Shown piece by piece: positions 13,501-22,808 of a stretch of 64,000 nt of DNA. Source of the stretch: Takifugu bimaculatus (Eukaryota > Chordata > Actinopteri > Tetraodontiformes > Tetraodontidae); the NCBI GenBank assembly GCA_004026145.2, contig CP034996.1:7415391-7479390 (forward strand), read 5' to 3'. Each line of letters opens with the position of its first letter. Within the stretch, counting starts at the first letter, position 1. A program made the translations under genes and the position numbers. The notes under the pieces are model-generated. The model was not told the origin of the DNA and made no database searches. It saw only the letters and a program-made list of their open reading frames with translations.

Positions 13501-16500
13501 GGCTTTAAGCTAATTTGGTCACTGTTCAGACAGGAGTAAAAGAAGAAAAATATTCGCAGATTCGACTGGCTTAATAACTCAAAGCAGGAATATTAATTTC
13601 TAGAAAACAAAGAAAATCTAGTGACTACACTAAAGCAGTGTAAGAAACTCCATATACTAACAATCAGTCTGGAGGATTTAGAGGGCTTCATTGACATGTG
13701 TCTTCTAAACAGAGCTGACCAGAGAACTCTCGGGACCCTCTCACCCAGCGGCAGATTTGAGGACAGTTTAGATTTGATTCTGTCTCTCCCTAGTAGAAAA
13801 AAAGAATTTCAGGCCCTACGAGAATCCCTGGGGTTCAGCTGGTCCCAAACAGAGGCGCTCGATGTCCGAAAACAGAATCCTCTGGGAAACTGCTAAAGAC
13901 CTCACCGAAGGACTTACGCGCCTCTTCAGGCACAGAGTATGAGGGACAACCTGATTATCTCTGTTATCCCAGAGCAGACAGGAGAAGACCCGGATCTTTC
14001 AAAAGCAGCTCAGACTATCAGTGGATACCGTCAAAAGCTTCAGCTTTTATCCAGCTGGGAGGGAAGAACCGGGAGGATCGCAGACCGAGGCCCATCATTG
14101 CCAAATTCAAACACTTTAAGCATAAGGAGTTTGTTAGAAGCCAAGACTGAGAGCTGAAGGGCACCAACTTCAGCATGAGTGATTGGTTCCCTAGGGAAAT
14201 GCTCCAGCGTAATTCTTCAGATAATTCATTGTAGAAGGATCCCAAGCAGTCTCGGTAGATAAAGTTTAGGTTAATGGTCAACGGTTCCGCGATTGGAGTC
14301 CACACCCTGGCTCCACTGATTTCAGAAATAGGTGAAGGTGAGGAAGTGGAGTTTTGAGCTCCGTGCCACCACGGTGCCCAGTTCTCATGGGCTAAATTAT
14401 AGAATCACTAACATTATGTGTCAAGGTTGGCTAACCACGAACGTTAATGGTGCCTTTGAAGGACAGCTACCAACATCATCGAAGCTTCGAAAAATAAATA
14501 GGTTAGCCTTAAATCCAGTAAATAATACTGAAACATTGTTATCAGACACAAACTGATTTTAAAAAAAAAATAAAAGAATTAAATCTGACTGTAAGTCTGA
14601 ATCAGTATCATAATAAATGCATCTTTTAAAACACATGATCGTTGGTACGGACGTTTTCCAATTGCATTTGCTTACTTTCTGAATTTGATTTTTTGGAATC
14701 CTGTTCAGGTCCCACGCACCCATCAGCTGCTCCTTTCAGCCACGCACCTCACCACCCTGGAAACTTCCTCACCCAAGCATCTAATATAGGTAAGAGCAAT
14801 GCATTCATCAGTTTTGAGCTGAACTCTAAGACTTAGTCAGTAAATGCTATGGTAACATCTTGTGACTCCCTTCAGAACCTTTCGGAAGGCCCACGTGTTT
14901 TGGGGGACTGGGATCGCTCAGTTCATCAGCTTTTGGAGGACTGGGAAATCCAGCACTAAGTGAGTTTTAACTCCATGAATGTTATGGTAACCAACAAATG
15001 GACGTTTTATTCAACCAATTTGCCAATAGTTGTCGAGATTTGAATTTAACTTGGGTCTGTTGTGTATTTCCGTGTGTTGAATCCCTAACAGCGGCCAATT
15101 CAGTGTTCTCACACAAGGATAGCGCCAACGTACAGCAGCACATTAACAGCAGTAGCAGCAACAGCAGTCTCCAGGAACCGTGGAATCGTTTGCATCGCAC
15201 ACCACCAACCTTTCCCACGCCACCGCCCTGGCTGAAGCCTGGGGACTCCGAAAGGAGCACCTCAGCAAGCTCGCTTGAGAGAGACAGAGACTCAAACAAA
15301 CCAGATTCAGCCAACAAAGACGATAAAGACAGGTGGGTTTGATGGAACGTGACTCCTTCCACCCATATAAAGATAATCTGTTTTTTTTACTTGGTTCCGG
15401 CTGCTTAATTATATGTATATTCTTAGTTACCCTCTAATCTTTGAATAGATTGTTGGGTTTGCCCACTCAGTAATTGAAAATTGGGGTTGACTTTTAAATT
15501 GAGTTATGAACATCTTCCAGCTTAAACTGGTTCAGGTTCAAACCATTATATTAAAATACAATAGAAGACAAATACAAAGAAAGAGGTGTGGTACTTCATT
15601 CATTCTTCAATCCGGAGTTAACAATGGTGACAGACACTCAATTTAACCCTCTTAAATATATATACCGGTACTTTCAGAATTAGTGGCTGCTCCTCTTAAA
15701 CAAAAATGTCTTGCTGCACTGGAGACGCTGTATCAACAGGACAATTTGCAGCATCAAACAGCTTAAACTGTTTCTTTTCTGTTTTTTCTTCAAGGGATTC
15801 TGTAGAGAAGCGTCATTCCAGCCATGCAGCCCCAGTTCCTGTGAATTCTGACATCCTTCTTGGTCACAGTCGGCCCCCCGATCACCATCGAAACCCTCTG
15901 CCGCCTGCTGTGGGAGAACCTCAGAGAGAGAAGGAGAACAAGGCCAAAGAGAGGGAGCACTCAAACACTTGGAAAGACAATGGCACAGAGGACCACAAGC
16001 TCAAAGACAACCAGTATGGTGGCAAGGACACTCCTGTCATCCACGACAGCAGGGTGTCAGAGGAGAAGGTGTCCAACAGGGGCTCGGCCTCACCGTACCT
16101 GCGGCAGAGCAGCCTTGAACGACCCAATGGTGGCCTTAGTCTGGAGGTCCCGGAGAGGAAGGTGCAGGTGCACCAAAAGAAGAACAGTGAGGTGACGGTT
16201 AAAGAGGAGCAGGATGGAGTAACAGAGAGGACCAGTGAGCCCCCCTTACAGGCACCCTTAACCCCAAACCTCCACCCCCCCTCCTCAATACCTGTCCCTA
16301 TGGGTATGACTGGCGTCCACCCCATCAACACCGTCAGCAGTCTGGAGAGAACTCGTGTCGTGGCGCCCTTCATGGGTGTCAGCCCCATCCCAGGTGCTGA
16401 CAGATTCCCCTACCCTTCGTTCCACTGGGACCCAATGAGGGACCCTTACAGGGCCCTTGATATTCACAGACGGGACCCTTTGGCAAGAGACCTGCTGCTA

Positions 16501-16986
16501 AGGAATGACTCTTTGCACCGAATGGCTGCGCCTCGCCTTTACGAGGCCGAGCGTTCCTTCAGGGACCGTGAACCTCATGACTTTAATCGTGACCACTCTC
16601 ACCCTCTGGCACAGGAGAGAGCACAGCTAGAGGAGCGGGAGCGCCTCAGTATGCTAAGAGAGGACTTTGAGCACGGGCGACTGCACCCCACAATGCATCA
16701 CCCTGCCCTTGATGGACATTTTCCCCAACCTGCTCCAGGCCTCATGGCTCCAGGGCTCCCAGGCATGCATTACTCCAGGGTCAGCCCCACAGCTGCAGCT
16801 GCTGCCACTGCAGCAGCAGCCCATGTGAATGGTCTCCTGAACAAAACACCGCCCACAGCCGCTTTAAGCGCCCCACCTCCTCTTATACCCACACTGGGGG
16901 CACGACCCAGCTCGCCCAGACGGACTACTCCTTTACCCACAGATATCAGAGACAGAGCAGGTCACAAAGACATCGAGGCCCGGTGA
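3537..16986 (+). CDS. auts2: AUTS2-family protein, 3' two thirds of the gene (13 exons; 5' exons outside window)
   Basis: Spliced coding region: 3537-4080, 5179-5453, 6232-6443, 7225-7269, 7866-7961, 8082-8153, 8517-8546, 8927-8998, 9142-9283, 14709-14789, 14876-14959, 15092-15332 and 15795-16986. All introns are GT/AG and all phases match, giving about 1027 residues. Recognisable AUTS2 blocks, in order: SGLERSQERSQ, a Pro/Ser-rich region, NMFAPPPALPPPPPL, RQELNTRFLASQSADRGAS, a His-rich HQ/HT repeat, FDKYPTKVDPFYRHS, GPFSSLQGAFQPK, KPGKWCAMHVHIAW, FGIKPEFLGRPSGPSLF, EPWNRLHRTPP, FPYPSFHWDP, LLNKTPPTAALSAPPPL and the C-terminal DIEAR. Known role of the family: nuclear; AUTS2 joins a variant PRC1 with PCGF3/5, recruits CK2 and p300 and promotes neuronal transcription. 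The DIEAR end and overall match favour AUTS2 over FBRSL1. Which teleost paralogue (a or b) cannot be decided here. Confidence 0.95.
4232..4314. mobile_element. short inverted-repeat element, same family as 664-880
   Basis: Arms 4232-4257 and 4289-4314 pair over 26 bases with few mismatches. The centre, GAGCTGAAGAAGCC, is the complement of the core at about 728-745, so the two elements are related. Confidence 0.7.
5179..5453 (+). CDS. auts2: auts2 exon, Pro/Ser-rich region
   Basis: The acceptor is a tandem CAGCAG, so the exon may start at 5179 or 5182, both in frame. The donor CAG|GTAAAC follows 5453. It encodes a Ser/Asn/Pro-rich region containing HRPNMFAPPPALPPPPPL, a conserved AUTS2 block, and ends in phase 1. 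Confidence 0.9.
6232..6443 (+). CDS. auts2: auts2 exon with His-rich repeat
   Basis: It encodes EQDLLRQELNTRFLASQSAD, then a run of alternating His-Gln and His-Thr dipeptides, then FTPFPHTIMPTPAPPM. This matches the AUTS2 HX-repeat exon. Acceptor CGGCAG ends at 6231; donor ATG|GTGCGT follows 6443; ends in phase 0. Confidence 0.93.
7225..7269 (+). CDS. auts2: auts2 45-nt exon
   Basis: It encodes FDKYPTKVDPFYRHS, identical in style to the human AUTS2 block. Flanked by TTCTACAG and AGT|GTGAGT; phase 0 at both ends. Confidence 0.93.
7352..7440. repeat. (GT)n microsatellite
   Basis: About 89 bases of GT with a few interruptions (GTGCATG, GTATG), in the auts2 intron after the 45-nt exon. Confidence 0.97.
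7866..7961 (+). CDS. auts2: auts2 exon (LFHSYPSAMSS...)
   Basis: 32 codons encode LFHSYPSAMSSLPPVIPPSG then PFSSLQGAFQPK, matching AUTS2. Acceptor CCACAG ends at 7865; donor AAA|GTAAGA follows 7961. Confidence 0.93.
8082..8153 (+). CDS. auts2: auts2 exon (TPNPLDVSGRPGAIPHTFL)
   Basis: 24 codons starting TPNPLDV and ending LQKDPR. Acceptor TTTTTAG ends at 8081; donor AGG|GTAACA follows 8153. Phase 0 at both ends. Confidence 0.92.
8517..8546 (+). CDS. auts2: auts2 30-nt microexon
   Basis: Ten codons, LTDPFRPILR, between TTTCCTGCAG and AGG|GTAAGT. Matches the human LTDPFRP block. Its length is a multiple of three, so it could be skipped without shifting the frame. Confidence 0.9.
8566..8720. 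mobile_element. decayed relative of the 664-880 element in an auts2 intron
   Basis: GTAGATTCTCATCCATCCAG at its left edge matches the flank at about 633-652 of the first element. It later carries TGTCCAGTTGACCA, resembling that element's arm. Strongly diverged. Confidence 0.45.
8927..8998 (+). CDS. auts2: auts2 exon (KPGKWCAMHVHIAW)
   Basis: 24 codons encode KPGKWCAMHVHIAWQTYHHQ then QKVK, one of the most conserved blocks of the AUTS2/FBRSL1/FBRS family. Acceptor CCACAG ends at 8926; donor AAG|GTGAGG follows 8998. Confidence 0.93.
9142..9283 (+). CDS. auts2: auts2 exon (DPHKIDFGIKPEFLG)
   Basis: It encodes QQMQVDPHKIDFGIKPEFLG, then a segment ending DLARPSTLFSATG. The acceptor is a tandem TAGCAG (start 9142 or 9145, both in frame). 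Donor CAG|GTGTGT follows 9283; ends in phase 1. Confidence 0.92.
9510..9591. repeat. (CTAT)n microsatellite
   Basis: About 20 near-perfect copies of CTAT, preceded by imperfect CTGTCCAT/CCGT units from 9485. Confidence 0.97.
9592..10494. other. auts2 intron sequence, nothing recognised
   Basis: AT-rich, no coding or repeat family recognised. Confidence 0.4.
10707..10804. repeat. (GGAGA)n followed by (GGCGTGGAGA)n
   Basis: About 10 pentanucleotide units, then five 10-base units (one variant). They are expanded inside copy 1 of the dispersed repeat and nearly absent from the other copies. Confidence 0.9.
10988..11073. repeat. (GGAGA)n minisatellite
   Basis: About 16 units of GGAGA/GAGAG within the same repeat copy, at a site where the other copies have only a short GAGGAGAGG. 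Confidence 0.9.
11240..12230 (-). pseudogene. hAT-superfamily transposase relic (BED-finger type)
   Basis: Minus-strand frame 12226-11912 encodes a BED-type zinc finger (VCLVCGTQ then NLNRHYTTRHEDKY) and the downstream LHTPRDAAVRTSY motif. A second frame around 11765-11670 (minus) reads DWGGFSLALDESCDGCDTIQ, the conserved DES...DT block of this hAT family. A third, about 11438-11240, reads LNAKLQFRG and KPFM.KFKLLSSQ, the later helical region. Frames are broken by shifts and stops; no terminal repeats found. Similar proteins include GTF2IRD2/ZBED-like domesticates, but this copy is dead. Confidence 0.8.
12231..13620. other. auts2 intron, AT-rich, nothing recognised
   Basis: No coding, RNA or repeat family recognised. 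A short (TA)n patch occurs at about 12342-12353. Confidence 0.4.
13720..14310 (+). pseudogene. L1/Tx1-type LINE ORF1 relic
   Basis: Broken frames in order: coiled-coil-like KEFQALRESLGFSWSQTEAL, then KDLTEGLTRL, then the RRM-like MRDNLIISVIPEQTGEDPDL, then RRPRPIIAKFKHFKHKEFVR and ELKGTNFSMSDWFPREML. This is the order of the transposase_22/ORF1p domain of L1 and Tx1 elements. At least one internal stop (after RSQD) and frame changes. No ORF2 follows. Confidence 0.72.
14709..14789 (+). CDS. auts2: auts2 exon after a 5.4 kb repeat-rich intron
   Basis: It encodes GPTHPSAAPFSHAPHHPGNF then LTQASNIG, corresponding to the human region after FSAAG. Acceptor TGTTCAG ends at 14708; donor AG|GTAAGA follows 14789. 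Phase 1 at both ends. Confidence 0.88.
   Translation, partial: VPRTHQLLLSATHLTTLETSSPKHLI
14876..14959 (+). CDS. auts2: auts2 exon (EPFGRPTCFGGLG)
   Basis: 28 codons. EPFGRPTCF and AFGGLGNPAL align with the human EPFNRPSTF and AFGGLGNPSV. Acceptor CCCTTCAG; donor A|GTGAGT after 14959. Confidence 0.9.
   Translation, partial: NLSEGPRVLGDWDRSVHQLLEDWEIQH
15092..15332 (+). CDS. auts2: auts2 exon (EPWNRLHRTPPTFPTPPPWL)
   Basis: It starts TANSVFSHKD, has a Ser/Asn run, then EPWNRLHRTPPTFPTPPPWL and an Arg/Asp/Lys-rich charged stretch. Acceptor CTAACAG ends at 15091; donor AG|GTGGGT follows 15332, phase 2. Confidence 0.92.
15333..15794 (+). other. auts2 intron, nothing recognised
   Basis: Between the last two coding exons; AT-rich. 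The last 100 bases carry the acceptor for the terminal exon (TTTTTTCTTCAAG, ending at 15794). Confidence 0.6.
15795..16986 (+). CDS. auts2: auts2 terminal coding exon
   Basis: It begins DSVEKRHSSH and contains PFMGVSPIPGADRFPYPSFH, DIHRRDPLARD, EAERSFRDREPHD, an Ala tract (AAAAATAAAAHV) and LLNKTPPTAALSAPPPLIPT. It ends DIEAR-TGA at 16984-16986. About 397 codons; the largest coding block in the window. Confidence 0.96.
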
Positions 16987-18630
16987 GCTGACCTATGCCC
17001 TGTGCCTCGTTAACACTACCACCGAGCCCTTATTTTTTGGTTTTTCTACACAAACAACAGACATTAACCATTGAAGAAATCCCGTTTTCTAATAGTGTAT
17101 TTTTGTTTGTTTTATTTGGTTTTTGTGGTGATTCTCTCTTACTGTATAGTGAAGATATATGGAGTAAATATGAACAGTTTGGAAATGTACAGGTCTTTAA
17201 GCACTGTCCGAGTGTGTAAGATAGTATGTACAGTTGCTCGCTCTATGTGGATTAAAGGTCATGGCAAAAATATGCAAAGTGGTGTTTTGAAAGCTTTACT
17301 TTGAGCACTTGTAAATAGAGGCATATTGCGGCAGTGATTGTGAATGTGCTTTTAATCTCATTGTCTTCTTTCAAACATGGTTTAAAGCAGCTGATTGGCA
17401 TCATCCCAGAGCTCATGTACTCGACGAGGTCTGGGCGGTATGACCTTCCATTAATATCCCAGCTTAGTTCAGGCCATATTACAATACTTGACGTACATCA
17501 CAACATTTCAGCCACAAACGCAATGTAGTTGACGTCATAGCTAGTTATGTTGAACAGAAGTACACAGACAATTTCAGGAAATAACACATTTTGTCAATGC
17601 AACATTTAAAATGACAAAAAACAGTGGATATGAATGTATGGTGATTAAGTAAAATCCAAAATCGTCGATATACTGCCCAGCCCTGTACTCAACTATGCAA
17701 CAAATACCAGCCATGCGCTTGTCTAAGAGCCACCACTGACTATACCAGTAATTAAATAATCTCTCCATAACTCAGACGTTGCGTCTATTGGGTCAATGCA
17801 AAACACTGCAAGCTTTAACGGAGTGTTTTATGCAAAAAAAAAAAAAAAAGAAGAAGAAAAATCTGGATTAAACTAAAGTGGTGTGGTGATTTTCTAGAAA
17901 AAAAAGTGACAATCTTTTATGGTTTGTTTTTCAACTCAACATTTAAGATTTTTGAATTAATGTTTTGGTTAAATGTTTCACAGAGTCTGTGTTGGCGGAA
18001 TTGATCCCAAAGTGTAGCATTTTGACAGATTTTTAATGGGAAATCTTTGCAGCAAAACTATTTCTTGTTTCTCTAATCTTCTTTCAATCAGTTCTGGGGA
18101 GAATGCGTCCGAAACACCTCATCAAATTCGAAAGGAATGTACATTACATGTTTTGAAAAGGATTCTCTTGGTCAAGGTGTGTATTAAAGTGCTTTCATAA
18201 GTTGTACCTACAAAATCCATAAAAAGGGAAAAAAAACACAATACGGACAGTTTATTTCTAACAACAGAGATCTATTTTAGTAGTCCACGGAAGGTTTAGT
18301 TGTGCGCTTCAAACTCTGTGATATGTTGTGCAGTGTTTTTTAAATAACATAAAATCCCCCGGCCCATTGTGCTTAGTCAATGCATATTGCAAAAAAATGT
18401 TCAAGTTTTTCGCTGTTTGCCATGTACAGCTCATGTATAAAGGTGATAAATCATGAAGCGACTGAATCTTCAGCATGCTCCTCATTTGTGTTATGTAAAT
18501 GGTGCCATGTTATTAAAAAATGTGTACTAACTCTGTTTATGGGGCTTTTATTCCTCCCGACTTGCGGTCACGCTTTAATGCCCAACTTGATTTCCTCTCA
18601 CCTACATTGGAATAAAAGATGTTCCAATAG
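16987..18630 (+). other. auts2: auts2 3'UTR with AATAAA at 18611-18616
   Basis: AT-rich, no long ORF. The first canonical AATAAA found after the stop is at 18611-18616, giving a 3'UTR of about 1.6 kb. A 260-bp hAT-type MITE (17426-17685) and an A-rich tract (about 17834-17850) lie inside. The exact cleavage site is not determined. Confidence 0.6.
17426..17685. mobile_element. hAT-type MITE in the auts2 3'UTR
   Basis: Terminal inverted repeats: GAGGTCTGGGCGGTAT at the left and, on the other strand at the right end, CAGGGCTGGGCAGTAT. It is flanked by 8-bp direct repeats TACTCGAC (17418-17425) and TACTCAAC (17686-17693), 7 of 8 identical. 260 bp, no ORF. Confidence 0.8.
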
Positions 18631-18639
18631 CTTGTAGAA

Positions 18640-21600
18640 AGATAAGCTAATGATTGAAATACCAATAATTATTGTCAAAACTATACAGTACCAATAACAT
18701 GAGGTCGTTGTGTTTTATTTGGATCTATGCATTTAAAAAGATTGTTTGCACATTCAGCCCAGGTAAGATAGAAGTAGCGCTGACTACACAAGCACCAAGT
18801 GCCCCAGTATCAACACTGCTGTGACAGTCGATCAGAAATCGATGAGCACAGTCAGCTGAACCAAAAAGGGTCATTCTGAGGCTTTCTAAGCACATTTTTC
18901 TTGCTCTTCCCGTGTCTCTGCAGTTTCTTTGGTTAGCCCAGGGCCTCTCTGCATCTGTCATCTGGTAACCTGACATTTCTTGGAATTCTCATTATTCTGA
19001 ACAAATTCAATATTAAAATGTTGCAAATGTGCATTAAGAGCATTTCACCCTGATAGAGGTCAGTTGTGTGACACACAGCACTTAACATTCATATATGACT
19101 GCTGTTGTAGTGTTATTCTACTTGAGTATTTCTATGGATTAAAGCATTTCTGTTATTCTTTTGTTAATCACAATGTGCAGTTAAATTGTTATTTTCAGAC
19201 ACCTATTTGATTAATACTATAAATTATTTTATAAGAAGCAAAACCTTGAATACACAAATAATTATATTTGAATAATTTGAAGAATAAAATATATTTGAAT
19301 AAAAATGATTGACCCCTCTGATTAGATGGCTAAAGCTTTCATTTTGTGGAAAGATTAGGTTTCCCCTATTTTGATTAACAATAATTATAATCATAATTAT
19401 TTTTGCATAAACAACGCATTGTTGCAGTACATTAAGTGTAGTCCCCGTCATGGGACCGGCTTGGTATTTGTTTCTTACCAGTATGAACTGGAAATAGCGC
19501 ATTTTAAATTCTTGTGACCAACTGGAATTCAACTATAATTCAGGCCTCAAACCAGCAGATGGAGCTAAATAGCTTGCAATAAAATCTAAAAAGGGAAAGT
19601 CCAAGTAATCTCGCCTTGTTGCGATGACGGAATCATTTAAATTTGGTTTATTTCTTCTGTAATAATAATAATAATAACATGTATGGGAAATGTAGTGATC
19701 CAAAATACTCATAAATAAGCGGCTAGGTTAGTTCCTCTTTCTTCATCTCTCTGGAGCCCATTCAGGTCGTTTCAACACAGTCACGTGATTCACCTTCCAA
19801 CTCTGCATCACAGGTTTGGATTTTTTTCCCCCCCACCCAGCTATTTTTAGAACTGTCTAATCTAAGCAGTGACCAGTGAAATTCCTGAAACGCCTGCGTA
19901 AACTGCATTTAGATGTTGCAACCAATCCTTCCTCCAGTGGACAGAAGCTGGTTTCTCTGCAGGTTTAGAGAAGAGTGTAGAACATCCATTACATGTTGCA
20001 TCTTACACTTGCAGTCACCGCCCAGACAATTTCAGCTGCATAAAAGATGATTTGTGACACCTTTCTTTTTTCCCCAGAATACCTCAATTGGGAGTGAATA
20101 TTATTAAACAATGGTGGAACTAACCGTTAAGTCAAAGTGATCAATAAATAGCTGTTTTCACTGGCTGTGACTGAACAAATGATCTGATCTCATCAGAGAT
20201 GTGAATGATTTGCAGTCACATCAAATTCAATGATGAAAACATATTTGTGAGTGTAATTATACTATTTACAATTTGGACTACAAACTAACCTAAATCTAGT
20301 TAGTTGCCCCCAAATTGTATGAGAATAAAAATAAAATGTTGCAGGAAAAAAATGAAATCGTCGGGCAAACTACACAATTTAAATAAATGAAAGTGTTTCC
20401 AAAGAGAACTGCAGATTTAACATTATTCTCAACATGATTACTCTGAAGAATAGTTTACTCTATCACAAAATAGCTAAATGAAAGAAATAATAACGTTATA
20501 CAAAGTAAGATTTTTCCTTCACCAGGTGCAGGAATTTGAAATGGGCTGCAGAGGCTTTTTCTGCATCATATTAGCTTAAATATTTTAAAAGACAACATTT
20601 GATTTAATTCAGGTAGGTTGGTGCTGCTAATTTCATTCTGAAATTTTGATCAATACTTGTCATTTATCTAAAATACTGAACGCAAGGTGGCAGCAGTGAG
20701 AGCTGAAGGGGAGACAAAAGAGGCAACAATGACGCCTGTCATGTCACGTGATGTGAGACAGAACAACCAGTCTGGCAGGTTGACTCTGGCCAGCAACATG
20801 TGTGCAGTGTGTGATGACATTGGAAAGGATCCACTCAACATGCATGTTGTAGAACCGGAAGAGCAGCTTGGGCGTTCTCGTGTTTGAGCTCAGTTTAGAA
20901 GCGAGTGCGCCTCGGCTGCGTCAGGCTGTCTGAAGCACCTTTCATGGATGCCATCTGTGCCTCCAACTACACCTGTTGTCATTGTAAACGGGGCCTAATT
21001 AAAATGGCTCTTCAAATTCTAGTAGACATAGAATCTATCAGAATGGCAACATGCTCCTGCTCTCCCATACCTTCATGTTGCCTTCCCACTATCACTGAAA
21101 TCTAAATGACAGGAGTTTACAGCCTTTTCTCTCTGTTGACAACAGCTGTGATCATATTTAGACCAGCATGCACTGCTCAACCTACTGTTTAGATAGGGGA
21201 AACACCCCCAGTCATTTATTCTCCTGAGAAAAATCATACCAGCCCATAAACATCAGTTCACCATTACATCATCAGGTCTGCTGGGATTAAGCCAACGCTT
21301 TTGCCTCGTTCATTCCTGACTGACAGGATGGAGGCTAATGTTCAATTCTGCAAAGGAGATCAAAAGAGCAAGAGCTGGCCTCAGATATGAAACGCCGTAT
21401 TAGAGGATCCTTCCTCCCATTGAACCCTGAGGAAATTAGCATAATGATTCAGACGAGCAGACTGCGTGCAAAAGCATCTCTAACAGTGACTTCTGAAGCT
21501 GGTCGGAATGAGACACGAGCCACCAATCAGCTCCGAAGAAAGGTCACAGGATCTGAAGTCGGCTTTAGCTACATAAACATACATTAAGTTCATTTTGAAA

Positions 21601-22500
21601 AGCCAGGCTTCCTTTCTGACTTAGCTGTTTAGCTTCTTGACCCGAAAACAGACATCTGAAAGCTTCCTGTTATACAGAAACATGTTAGCATGATTTTAGC
21701 ATAGAGAGAATAAATAAGCTCTGCCTTCTTGTATCATTTAATCAAAACTAGGACAGGATGAAGACGCTGACTCCAGGTGGATATCGTTTAGAAAGGGAGG
21801 AAATATGACAGATGTGTGACCATTTTGCCAGGAGCAGGTTGCCCTTAAAAAACTGAGCAAGAGCAGCAAAAGAAGACGAGCTAGGGAGGACGTCACTTCA
21901 CTTACAATTATTCTGAGGGAGTTAAACGCTTTACCATCTGGGACAGGTTAGATTCTGCATGACAGCGGTACCATGGTGGAGGCAGCACCTCTCTCTGCAC
22001 CAGTTCCTGAAGGACCTAAGAAGAAGCAGGAAAATGTGAAGAAATCCCAGAGAACAATCTGATCCATTGAAATCTTCTCTAAATGCTGACCAGGATATGT
22101 ATGTGGTTTGTTTTGCCAGGATGGCCTGAGGAACCTGTCCTGCACCGAGATGCATATTAAGAATCTATTTTAAAAATGAACCTGGAACCCGCCTGCTGGG
22201 GAACCTGCAAATAGAAAACAACCCCAATAACAAGAATTAAAAAAAAACAAGTGAAAACACTTACATATGGGACATATATGGATGGTATGCGGGTGTTGCA
22301 GGTGAGGTTCGGGAGTCTTCCTCCCCTCCCCTGAACGAGTCAACATGGGGGGATCCACACGCCTGCTTCTTATCCCGCTGATAATAAGAAGAGGCCAGGT
22401 GCTGCCGGGGCCTTCCATCTACCTGCACACTCCTCTGCATTAGTTTGGGGTTTCACGTGTTTGATTTGAGAATCTTTGCCTGGGCTTGACAATCACATCA
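18640..22500. other. intergenic region between auts2 and cxadr, first part
   Basis: No gene recognised on either strand. Short open frames have no recognisable similarity. Contains a short (AAT)n at about 19661-19677. Confidence 0.5.
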
Positions 22501-22502
22501 TC

Positions 22503-22566
22503 ACACAAGAAGACTCCTCACCCACACAAGAAGAATCATCACCCACACAAGAAGAATCATCACCCA
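22503..22566. repeat. 21-bp minisatellite, three copies
   Basis: Units of ACACAAGAAGAATCATCACCC; the first copy differs at three positions. Confidence 0.85.
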
Positions 22567-22710
22567 CACCATTTTCAGCCACATCATTCCCAACTTGATT
22601 TTCTCTAGAGAGACATATATTAGAACACAATGAGGCTAAATTAAGTCTTTCAAACATTATAAAGACAGCAAAAATCAATGCGGTGAATAATGGATAAAGG
22701 TCCTGGCTTC

Positions 22711-22711
<1 letters not shown>

Positions 22712-22807
<96 letters not shown>
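22712..22807. repeat. (GT)n microsatellite
   Basis: About 47 uninterrupted GT units. Confidence 0.98.

Positions 22808-22808
<1 letters not shown>

Noticed and set aside
15860..16195. Long Arg-rich frames overlapping the auts2 terminal exon (also 15921-16388 minus)
   Set aside because: They are shadow frames of the true coding frame, which matches AUTS2 throughout.
22503..22566. Three regularly spaced repeats considered as a CRISPR-like array
   Set aside because: The units abut without spacers and the genome is vertebrate; it is a minisatellite.
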